In this document: positions 8,677 to 15,804 of the stretch, piece after piece
Layout: each line of letters opens with the position of its first letter
Numbering within the stretch: the stretch's first letter is position 1
IMG/VR virus record: IMGVR_UViG_3300034407_001572
Location: 1 to 42,354 of that record
Length of the DNA: 42,354 bases
Origin: a virus
Strand: one strand, 5' to 3'
Translations under genes and position numbers: made by a program
Notes under the pieces: model-generated
The model's database searches: none
What the model was told of the DNA's origin: nothing
Seen by the model: the letters and a program-made list of their open reading frames with translations, nothing else

Positions 8677-9998
8677 TTTTTTGACAATCCATTGTATTTT
8701 ACTGCAAGACTAAATTGACCTAACTTTTTTAATCCAGCATGACCTGATTTATTTGTTCGAATAGACATACTCATTTTCAAAGTATCTGGGCCAGATGTCA
8801 ATTCTATAAACCAATTTTGTTTAGATGATTGAGATGATGTTGCCCTAATAAATTTTACTTGTGGTAAAAAAACACCTAGTTGATCTTTATCTGTCACTTC
8901 TTCGTAATCACTACCAACTGCTTTAATCACTATAGTAGGAACATCAGGTGCATCTCTAAGTATATTTGTTTTAATATATTTTATTGTATTATCTTTATTT
9001 TTATTAAATAATTTGACTATTCCTTGTCTCATAATCTCAAGGTAATCATTGTAAAATTTTTCATATTGTGCATTATTTTTTTTATCAAAGTCTCTTAATA
9101 TATCTTTTGTTTTTCTATCTCTAATAAATGATCTCTCAGGTGGCATACCTGGTATTTTAGAGTAAACTGATTTGTATGCCAATGATATTAGTTTACCATA
9201 GTTTCTATCTTTGAACTCATCAAAAACTTTTCCTATGTAAGTGTTTAATTGTGGTTCAGATGTTTTCTTTCCACCTGCTTTTAAACTAACACCTAAAATT
9301 TTGTTATCGTTGTAAGTAATAAACATATCACCTGGGTGTTTACTAGGCACACCTGCAGGCTTTGCTCTGTATCCCCAAAACAAACTTTTTATCTTTTTAT
9401 TTTTATCTTCTTGTTGAATGTATTTAAGAACACCAATAGCGTTTGCCATTTTTTTTTTAAACTTAGTAGATGTATCTGCTTTGTTTATTGTTTCCTCTGC
9501 GGCTTTAATATCTTTTGGGCCAACACATTTAAGTTTTGAAACATCAACACCTAGTAAAAATTGATGAAATGATATGATATCTTTTGGATTATATTTTTTT
9601 TCGAATGCGATTAAGGGAAATAACTCTGTGATACTAGAGTTTAAAGTAGTTTCACCCATGCCACCAGATAGTGGTTTTACAAAAATCCTAAAATTTCTAT
9701 TTTGATATATGCCATCAATCGGATCAACTGATGATGAACTCGAACCAAGTGATGCCTTGATGCCTGCTTGATTAAGATTTCTTAGAATCTCATCTCTATC
9801 AGTTTCTCTATCTGATGAACGAACAATATAAACATCTCTTTTAGATGTAGATTGTTTCTCAGACTTCTCATAACTTAAACCCCTCATAATATCTTTTGGA
9901 AGTTCTTCTTCAGCAAGAAGTTCTTCAACAATAATTAATTTAGGTTTGTATGATTGTTCTCTAGGTCTTACTTGTTGTACAAACTTTCTAATAGACAT
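8673..9998 (-). CDS. PD-(D/E)XK nuclease-like protein, 441 aa
   Basis: Residues 222-241 read PGDMFITYNDNKILGVSLKA. An Asp (224) followed after about fourteen residues by S-x-K (238-240) has the form of the PD-(D/E)XK nuclease core in which the acidic residue before xK is replaced. A Glu-containing helix (TELFPLIAFEKKY, about 124-136) precedes it, as in that fold. Related phage proteins carry GDIW...GISLKK at the same place. The N-terminal region (residues 54-110) looks like a small alpha/beta domain. It is the first gene of the left cluster, and a late-promoter-like CATAAATA lies 24 bases upstream. A nuclease or DNA-binding virion role is inferred, since the canonical acidic residue is missing. 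Confidence 0.65.
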   Translation of the reverse strand: MSIRKFVQQVRPREQSYKPKLIIVEELLAEEELPKDIMRGLSYEKSEKQSTSKRDVYIVRSSDRETDRDEILRNLNQAGIKASLGSSSSSVDPIDGIYQNRNFRIFVKPLSGGMGETTLNSSITELFPLIAFEKKYNPKDIISFHQFLLGVDVSKLKCVGPKDIKAAEETINKADTSTKFKKKMANAIGVLKYIQQEDKNKKIKSLFWGYRAKPAGVPSKHPGDMFITYNDNKILGVSLKAGGKKTSEPQLNTYIGKVFDEFKDRNYGKLISLAYKSVYSKIPGMPPERSFIRDRKTKDILRDFDKKNNAQYEKFYNDYLEIMRQGIVKLFNKNKDNTIKYIKTNILRDAPDVPTIVIKAVGSDYEEVTDKDQLGVFLPQVKFIRATSSQSSKQNWFIELTSGPDTLKMSMSIRTNKSGHAGLKKLGQFSLAVKYNGLSKK

Positions 9999-10021
9999 CG
10001 CTCCCCCATTTATTACTTATA

Positions 10022-10029
10022 TATTTATG
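10022..10029 (-). promoter_or_regulatory. Possible late promoter CATAAATA
   Basis: CATAAATA (seven of eight to TATAAATA) overlaps the TAA stop of the 71-residue gene and precedes the first gene of the left structural cluster by 23 bases. GGGGGAG near the ATG at 9998 can act as ribosome binding site. The arrangement, a stop codon embedded in the late promoter, is the same as at gp22/gp23. Confidence 0.45.
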
Positions 10030-10240
10030 TTTTATACATCCTCATATGTGGAGGTATTCTATCCTTACCAAAAGTTGGTTTTTTATTTTGATTCTTACAC
10101 CATTCTAAAGCGTCTTCCTCAAATTCAAAGTTCCATACCACCTCATTTGTCTTTACATCTATACAATTATATGGATAATTTAAATTAGAATCATCTAAAT
10201 CCACATAATATCTAGACTTTAATTTCTTGAAATTTCGCAT
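10025..10240 (-). CDS. Small hypothetical protein after gp41, 71 aa
   Basis: I choose the ATG at 10240; the longer frame starts with GTG at 10252. The product (RNFKKLKSRYYVDLDDSNLN at the N-terminus, FEEDALEWCKNQNKK in the middle) is a soluble alpha/beta protein with one Cys and no recognised motif. It overlaps the end of the gp41 gene by 29 bases, so it is translated from the same replication mRNA. It closes that operon just before the late structural cluster. Function unknown. Confidence 0.6.
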   Translation of the reverse strand: MRNFKKLKSRYYVDLDDSNLNYPYNCIDVKTNEVVWNFEFEEDALEWCKNQNKKPTFGKDRIPPHMRMYKT

Positions 10241-11600
10241 ATCTTTCACCACTAGTGGATTTATCTAGTGCTGGTATTTTGTCTTCTTGTCCACTATCAA
10301 CTAGATCATCTTGAGCGTTTAGTTCTACATCATACAGTTTCATTTTTGATCTGTCAATTCCTAGAATAAATCTTTTGTTGATTGTTGGGTCATTGTATCT
10401 GTTCTTCAACTGTTTAACTTGTATCTGTTGAAGTTCTTCTAATTCTTCAGAGGTAATTAATGCAAACATAAAATCTGCTGTTGCAGGCAATCCAAATGAC
10501 TCAGATGTATCCTCAAGTCCTATATCCGTTGATACATATCCACCTCTAGTTGTCTGTGTAGCAGACACGATAGGCACGTTATTTTCGACTGCTAGACCCC
10601 TTAATTCCTCTGCGATAGATTTGATTAGTGTATATGAATTAATGTTTGAGCCCCCTTTAAAACGACTTGAAGCACATATATTTAAGTAATCTACAAAGAT
10701 TATCTCTGGTTTAAAACTTTTTTTGATTGATAGTTCTTGTAGTAATGAACGAAAGTGATTAGTATGTGCTGATGCTGTTGGATATTCTTTTATAATCAGT
10801 TTACCTTTTACTTTGTTCATGATCTTTTCGATCTTATCATCGTACATTGGTTTAGGTAAATCTTGAAGTGCATCCATACTTACATTCATAAGATTCGCAT
10901 CTATTCTTTCTGCGATTCTTTCCTCTGCCATTTCTAGTGTAATGTAAAGAACATTTCGTCCTTGATTTATGCAGTTTGCAGCCATGTGACACATGAACAA
11001 AGATTTACCGACACCAGTTCCAGCAAGTGCAATGTTTAATGTTTTTTGTGGGAGTCCACCTTTTGTAATTTTATTGAAATATTCTAAGTCAAATGGAATA
11101 CGTTCTTCTTTACGATGTAAGTATTCAAATCTATCTGACGCATCCTCTATATAATCATGACCAACTCTATTATCAAAAGAAACAGATAATGCATCTGTCA
11201 AAAGACTTGGAAGTGCATCAGGTTTACGTGTGGAATCTCTACCTTCAATAATAGAGATTCCGTCCACGACGGCATTATAGATTGCCCTATCTTTACAGAA
11301 TGTTTCGGTAGTATCAGTTAACCACTCTATATCAACTGCATCATCTGTAAAGTTGCTAACAATATTTGTTATGTCTTTATATTGTTGTTCAGTTAAATCT
11401 TTTCGGTTATCAAGTTCAACTTCCAAAGATGTTTTTGTTGGAAGTTTTGAATACTTTAACGCAAAAGAACTTATCTCTTTGAATACGATTCTTTGATTTC
11501 TATCTTGAAAGTATTCTTCTTTTAAAAATGGTAAAACTTTTCTAGCATATTCTTCATTTGCTACTAAGTTTTCTAGTATCGTTAGTGTTATATTTTTCAT
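10212..11600 (-). CDS. 41: Replicative DNA helicase gp41 (DnaB family)
   Basis: A 462-residue helicase of the T4 gp41/DnaB type that unwinds the fork ahead of gp43. The N-terminal helical domain (LVANEEYARKVLPFLKEEYF) fits DnaB-like proteins. Walker A is LAGTGVGKS at about residues 192-200, Walker B is EIIFVDYLNIC near 302-312, and the conserved Gln is in SATQTTRGG further on. The ATG at 11600 is preferred to a TTG at 11603. It overlaps the upstream 96-residue gene by 47 bases and the downstream 71-residue gene by 29. T4 gp61 primase and gp59 loader were not seen in this window. Confidence 0.93.
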   Translation of the reverse strand: MKNITLTILENLVANEEYARKVLPFLKEEYFQDRNQRIVFKEISSFALKYSKLPTKTSLEVELDNRKDLTEQQYKDITNIVSNFTDDAVDIEWLTDTTETFCKDRAIYNAVVDGISIIEGRDSTRKPDALPSLLTDALSVSFDNRVGHDYIEDASDRFEYLHRKEERIPFDLEYFNKITKGGLPQKTLNIALAGTGVGKSLFMCHMAANCINQGRNVLYITLEMAEERIAERIDANLMNVSMDALQDLPKPMYDDKIEKIMNKVKGKLIIKEYPTASAHTNHFRSLLQELSIKKSFKPEIIFVDYLNICASSRFKGGSNINSYTLIKSIAEELRGLAVENNVPIVSATQTTRGGYVSTDIGLEDTSESFGLPATADFMFALITSEELEELQQIQVKQLKNRYNDPTINKRFILGIDRSKMKLYDVELNAQDDLVDSGQEDKIPALDKSTSGERYAKFQEIKV

Positions 11601-11844
11601 CAAGTATATCCATTAGTATATCACCTATTAAATTAAAAAAATTATCGCCAAACTTTTCTCTAGGTATTGCATTGTTTTCTATAATATCATATTCAAATTG
11701 CATTGTCAATTTATCATCTTTTTCTATTGGTGTGACTTTACCATATTTATAAATTACACCAGCAAACTCTCCCTCGTTGATCCCTATGCAAGTTTGATCT
11801 GGGTAGTTTGCTGATTCGATATAACTGAATTTCTTTTTTGTCAA
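11554..11844 (-). CDS. Conserved small protein between LSm-like gene and gp41, 96 aa
   Basis: A 96-residue acidic protein with an N-terminal beta-rich half (FSYIESANYPDQTCIGINEG, then EFAGVIYKYGKVTP) and a helical C-terminal half (NFFNLIGDILMDILDEKY). No motif was recognised. Its ATG overlaps the stop of the LSm-like gene (ATGA) and its tail overlaps gp41 by 47 bases, so it is coupled with helicase expression. The place next to gp41 suggests a role in replication, such as helicase accessory, but this is inference from position. Confidence 0.65.
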   Translation of the reverse strand: MTKKKFSYIESANYPDQTCIGINEGEFAGVIYKYGKVTPIEKDDKLTMQFEYDIIENNAIPREKFGDNFFNLIGDILMDILDEKYNTNDTRKLSSK

Positions 11845-12125
11845 GTGACTAATCCACTTACAACTTCAGTATATGCTTTGTTTATATTTTGATTTGATGG
11901 TGTGACTAATATAATACCACCACTTCTAAAAATTATTGATTTAGGATTTTCCTCACCTGTCATACAAACACCTCTTGCAAAACCCATGTTTCCTTCTTTA
12001 GTGCTAACCATCATTTTTGGATTACTTAGATGTACGCCTGTATCATCATTTTTTTCTAGTCTTCCAACAAATTCACCATGTGGCGTTAAAACAGATACTA
12101 AATCACCTTGTTTCATTTCACTCAT
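11841..12125 (-). CDS. LSm-like small beta-barrel protein, 94 aa
   Basis: The start is set by GGAGG five bases before the ATG at 12125; an in-frame ATG at 12137 lies before that site and cannot use it. The protein begins [20 protein letters not shown] (after three residues) and has [10 protein letters not shown] at about 33-42, the beta-strand and 'I/V-x-N-P' pattern of Sm-fold proteins, then FARGVCMTG and a C-terminal strand [10 protein letters not shown]. The protein at 37109 has the same layout. An RNA- or DNA-binding ring is possible. It overlaps UvsX upstream by eight bases and the 96-residue gene downstream. Confidence 0.65.
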   Translation of the reverse strand: MSEMKQGDLVSVLTPHGEFVGRLEKNDDTGVHLSNPKMMVSTKEGNMGFARGVCMTGEENPKSIIFRSGGIILVTPSNQNINKAYTEVVSGLVT

Positions 12126-13146
12126 TGTTGCCTCCATATGAGTATTCTTTCATTGCCGCTTCTTCTAGTTTTTCCATAACTTCATCTGTGAAGTATGACT
12201 GTGGATCATCATTTATAGTTTTACCAAATACTTTTCGACCATCTGGTAATTCAAACTTCGTAGATACTTTTTTAAATATATCATATTTTTCAGCAAGTTG
12301 AAGTAATCCATAATATTTGTCAAGTCCTTTATTGTATGTTAATCTAACTTCACAATCTGAGTTTTCTTTTGTTAGTCTAGACTTTTGATTTTTTGCTTTG
12401 ATAATATTACCAATAACTTCAGTTCCGTCTTTTTCTTTTTTCTTACTTAGATAAACAATACTACTTGCGGCATATTTAAGTCCACTACCACCACCCATTT
12501 CTTTCATTGGAATATATGATCCAACAACATCATAAGTATGATTAGTGACGACCATAGGAACTTTTGCTTTTCCTAATTTAAGTGTAAGTATTCTAAATGC
12601 AGCCTTTAGAACTTGAGCTCTTGTCATATCTCTTGTTTCTTTTCCCTCTGCTGTATCTTCAACTTCTTTAGTTGTAGATAACATACCTAGAGAATCAAGA
12701 CACATAAACATTGGTCTTCTAATATCAACGTCTTGTTGCATGTATCTATCAAGAACTTTTATTGCCTGTGTTCTAAACTCTTGTACAGTTGAAACAGGTA
12801 AGACTACCATTCTTGATGCATCAATACCTCTATCAACGATCATTTTTTTAGTTACTGCTGATTCTGACTCAAAGTAAACAATACCACCATCTGGGTTTGC
12901 ATCTAAAAAGTGTTTACACATTCCCATAAGAAAAAATGTTTTACCTGTTGCAGATTCACCTGCAAGTGCTGTTATTTTATTCTGTGGAAGTCCACCATAG
13001 AGTGAACCACTTAACATTCCATTTAAAATATAAGAACCTGTGTCGATAAAGTTTTCAACATCACCTGATTCAACTCCGTCTTCCACTAGATTAGCATATT
13101 CATTGCCAGTTGTTTTAATTATATCTTTAAGAAAATCGTTTGTCAT
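12118..13146 (-). CDS. uvsX: Recombinase UvsX (RecA family)
   Basis: A 342-residue RecA-type strand-exchange protein that drives recombination-dependent replication and repair. Walker A is GESATGKT at residues 63-70, after [12 protein letters not shown]. Walker B is [10 protein letters not shown] near 145-154. [20 protein letters not shown] and [12 protein letters not shown] further on fit the DNA-binding loop region. Length fits UvsX (T4 about 390) and the marine homologues. The partner UvsY is encoded at 39418. The ATG overlaps the stop of the CmoA-like gene (ATGA), and the stop overlaps the start of the LSm-like gene. Confidence 0.95.
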   Translation of the reverse strand: MTNDFLKDIIKTTGNEYANLVEDGVESGDVENFIDTGSYILNGMLSGSLYGGLPQNKITALAGESATGKTFFLMGMCKHFLDANPDGGIVYFESESAVTKKMIVDRGIDASRMVVLPVSTVQEFRTQAIKVLDRYMQQDVDIRRPMFMCLDSLGMLSTTKEVEDTAEGKETRDMTRAQVLKAAFRILTLKLGKAKVPMVVTNHTYDVVGSYIPMKEMGGGSGLKYAASSIVYLSKKKEKDGTEVIGNIIKAKNQKSRLTKENSDCEVRLTYNKGLDKYYGLLQLAEKYDIFKKVSTKFELPDGRKVFGKTINDDPQSYFTDEVMEKLEEAAMKEYSYGGNNE

Positions 13147-13850
13147 TTTATTGCTATTGCTCCTATAAAATTGTGATTACGCCAAAACACTTGTACGTCT
13201 ATGAAACCTGCTTTTTCTAAATGATCTTTCAATTCTGGCCATGTGTTAGGTTTCAACATGTGTCTTAGTGTCTTTTCTTTATCAAGAATATCTTTGTCAT
13301 CAAAGTGTTCTCTTTTGTGATCATAGTACATGAAAGTCATCATGTCTTGAATATGTGCATTCTCAGAAAAGACTTTTTCAGAAAATACAAATGCACCACC
13401 AGGTATTAAACTATGATATATTTCTCTTAACAAATCTGCTCTGTCTTTTTTTGGCATAAATTGTAAAGTAAAAATTGATGTAACAAAAGAGTTAACTTCT
13501 GGTCGCCATCTGTATTCTCTAATGTCTTTTTGTAGAAAACTAACTAAATTATCCATATCGGGAAACATCGAATTTAATTCTCTTAGTCTTTTATCTAAGT
13601 CTTCCTTAAATCCTTCAGCATACTCAACACCCTCATAACAAACAAATGGTTTGTGTTTTACATTTTCTTGCATAATTCGTTTTGTTAGTTTTCCTGTAGA
13701 ACAACCTATGTCTAAGACTGTGGTGTGTTCTTCAACGAAGTATCTTGAAAAAGAAACTACATCGTTGAGTAAATCTCTATAACCTCGAATAGATTGATCA
13801 ATATGATTGTCAAATCCTTCTTCTCTATGTGCAAAAGTAAAATCGTTCAT
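13143..13850 (-). CDS. CmoA-like SAM-dependent methyltransferase, 235 aa
   Basis: Class I SAM fold with motif [11 protein letters not shown] near residue 45-54. The whole chain parallels E. coli CmoA: an N-terminal [32 protein letters not shown], then [23 protein letters not shown] and a C-terminal FIGAIAIK. CmoA makes carboxy-SAM for tRNA wobble uridine modification. In my alignment the position of CmoA Arg199, which binds the carboxylate, is Glu (DKEKTLRH), so carboxy-SAM synthesis is doubtful and ordinary methyl transfer is possible. No CmoB partner is in the window. It lies between the DNA methyltransferase and UvsX, coupled to both by overlaps. Target unknown. Confidence 0.75.
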   Translation of the reverse strand: MNDFTFAHREEGFDNHIDQSIRGYRDLLNDVVSFSRYFVEEHTTVLDIGCSTGKLTKRIMQENVKHKPFVCYEGVEYAEGFKEDLDKRLRELNSMFPDMDNLVSFLQKDIREYRWRPEVNSFVTSIFTLQFMPKKDRADLLREIYHSLIPGGAFVFSEKVFSENAHIQDMMTFMYYDHKREHFDDKDILDKEKTLRHMLKPNTWPELKDHLEKAGFIDVQVFWRNHNFIGAIAIK

Positions 13851-14986
13851 TATATATTCCTTAATACATTATTGTACATGGATTCTGCAAGTGCTTTCAT
13901 CATTAATGATGGCACCATACGTCCACATCGTTCTGCTCTTTGTGCCCATTTTCCTGTTAACTTAAAATCATCAGGTAATGATGTCACTCTTTTTAATTCA
14001 CCTAAAGTAAATTTTCTGTCTTCTTCCCAATGACACACTCCAGCAGTTTTTTCTGTAGCACCCATTGCTGTAATTGTTGGTGAAGGTTGAAACTCAGATG
14101 CAATCTTTAAATTAAAATGCCATCCTTTTGGATGATAGTCTGTTCCTGTAATTACTTTATCTGGGTTTCTTGGCATTAATACGCATGTTTGTTTATAGTA
14201 TGCTGTCTCTTTCCATTTTGTAGTAAGCATTTCAACTTCATCTTGATCATAATCTAAATCATCAAATGCACCTTGTAAAGTAGTAATTGTTTTATTTTCT
14301 TTTGGAAATATTGATGATAGAGTCATAAAATTCAAACCAACTTGATCCATAATGTCATCTCTAACTGCCATAAAGAAAACTCTTCGTCTTCTTTGTGGAA
14401 CTCCAAACTGTGAACAATCATGTACTTTTGCAACTACTTGATATCCAATATCCTCAAATGTATTTTGTATTTTATTAAAATATTGTTTTGCTTCTCCAAC
14501 TGTAAGACCTTCAACATTCTCTGCGATGATAGTCTTTGGTCTAATCTTATCTGCGACTCTTAAAAATTCAAAGAATAAGTCTTCAATATTCGTAACTATC
14601 TTTCCGTCTGAGTAAGATTTAGTTTTACCAAATCCGTCACTATGAACTGTTCCTTCTCTTGCCAATGTTCCACACATACTAAATGCTGAACATGGAGGCG
14701 ATCCGTCTAATAATTCAAGTTCACCTTCTTTTATATTTGCAATCTCTAAAAAATCTTTTCCCTCTAGTTCTTTGATATCACCATCAAGAATAGGTGTGTT
14801 TGGATAATTATCTCTGTAAGTATTTCTTGCTTCTTCAACAAACTCATTTATTGCAAGTATTTTTCCACCTGCAAGACGATAACCTGTAGAACTTCCACCA
14901 CCACCTGCGAAAGTAGATATAACACGAAACTTTTCTTGTGCCTCTCCGTCTAATACGTCTTTCATTAAGTAGGGTTTGTATTTCAT
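13850..14986 (-). CDS. DNA (cytosine-5) methyltransferase
   Basis: A 378-residue Dcm-type enzyme that methylates C5 of cytosine in DNA. Motif I is FAGGGGSSTGYRLAGG (26-41), motif IV is DGSPPCSAFSMCG with catalytic Cys99, motif VI is IIAENVEGL, motif VIII is QRRRRVFFMAVR, and the C-terminal motifs are LGELKRVTSLPDDF and CGRMVPSLMMKAL, the last in place of the usual GNAVPP. A variable target-recognition region precedes them. No restriction endonuclease is nearby, so it is an orphan methyltransferase, likely protecting phage DNA or marking it. It overlaps PP-loop and CmoA-like genes in the gp43-gp41 operon. Recognition site cannot be read from sequence. Confidence 0.92.
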   Translation of the reverse strand: MKYKPYLMKDVLDGEAQEKFRVISTFAGGGGSSTGYRLAGGKILAINEFVEEARNTYRDNYPNTPILDGDIKELEGKDFLEIANIKEGELELLDGSPPCSAFSMCGTLAREGTVHSDGFGKTKSYSDGKIVTNIEDLFFEFLRVADKIRPKTIIAENVEGLTVGEAKQYFNKIQNTFEDIGYQVVAKVHDCSQFGVPQRRRRVFFMAVRDDIMDQVGLNFMTLSSIFPKENKTITTLQGAFDDLDYDQDEVEMLTTKWKETAYYKQTCVLMPRNPDKVITGTDYHPKGWHFNLKIASEFQPSPTITAMGATEKTAGVCHWEEDRKFTLGELKRVTSLPDDFKLTGKWAQRAERCGRMVPSLMMKALAESMYNNVLRNI

Positions 14987-15804
14987 ATAAAGTTTTCCAA
15001 AGTGCCTTTACTGTCAACTATTTTTGACCAGTCACGACACACATCCATAATTCTTTTCCTATCATATATGTTTATCTCTTTATTGTCAAGAAGATTCTCA
15101 AATATAGTTGGTATTTCTGCCACAAGTTGTAAATTAAGATGTTTTTTAAGTTTAAGTTCATCAAACTCATGAAAATGTTGTCTGATTAAATGTTTTTCAT
15201 ATGGTTTATTAATCTGATCCCAATCAAACTGTATAAAATAATTAAATACATCTTTATTCAAATAGGGTGCAATCAGTATTTTATCATATTCTTTACTTAA
15301 CATTTCAAGTTGTCTGACACCTGCTGGATTATCAGATGAAAAATAATCTGTTCTAAACTTATCAAACTTTTGTTTTGTGTGTTTGAAGTGTATCATTGCT
15401 TTTTTACTTAGACCATAATGTCCGTCTGCGGCAACACCAGATATAATAACTTTCTCTTTTATCTTAGGATACATGTACATGAATGGCCAAGTGCATTCAA
15501 ACTGAACTTTCTTTTTACAACTATATTTGTGTGCCAACGTTTTAAAGTCCTCGACTAAATTTTCAGTCGGCACCTCAATACTTGTAAAATTAAATCCAAA
15601 CTTCTCACATACCTCTTGTGCTTTTAGTGAGTCGTAAGTAGGATTATCTTTTATATAAAAAGAATATCCATGTACTTTTAAACCGAGACGGTTAGAAGTA
15701 AATAAGCAAGTGTTACTGTCAACGCCGCCAGATAAGAGAATAGCAACTTCAGTTTCATTTTGTGACTCCTTTGTTATTATTGTTTCTAGTAATTTGTGTA
15801 TCAT
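14983..15804 (-). CDS. AsnB-like PP-loop ATPase without glutaminase domain, 273 aa
   Basis: The ATP pyrophosphatase loop LSGGVDS is at residues 24-30. KVHGYSFYIKDNPTYDSLKA follows as second strand and helix, then IISGVAADGHYGL, in the position of the asparagine synthetase SGxGxDE loop, and ILIAPYLNKDVFNYF, like the AsnB 'P..d..v..y' segment. The amidotransferase half of AsnB is absent, so ammonia or another nucleophile must come from elsewhere, or the enzyme amidates or ligates a different acid. The closest class is the asparagine synthetase synthetase domain; QueC or tRNA-thiolation PP-loop enzymes are less similar. Overlaps gp43 (ATGA) and the DNA methyltransferase. Substrate unknown. Confidence 0.8.
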   Translation of the reverse strand: MIHKLLETIITKESQNETEVAILLSGGVDSNTCLFTSNRLGLKVHGYSFYIKDNPTYDSLKAQEVCEKFGFNFTSIEVPTENLVEDFKTLAHKYSCKKKVQFECTWPFMYMYPKIKEKVIISGVAADGHYGLSKKAMIHFKHTKQKFDKFRTDYFSSDNPAGVRQLEMLSKEYDKILIAPYLNKDVFNYFIQFDWDQINKPYEKHLIRQHFHEFDELKLKKHLNLQLVAEIPTIFENLLDNKEINIYDRKRIMDVCRDWSKIVDSKGTLENFI

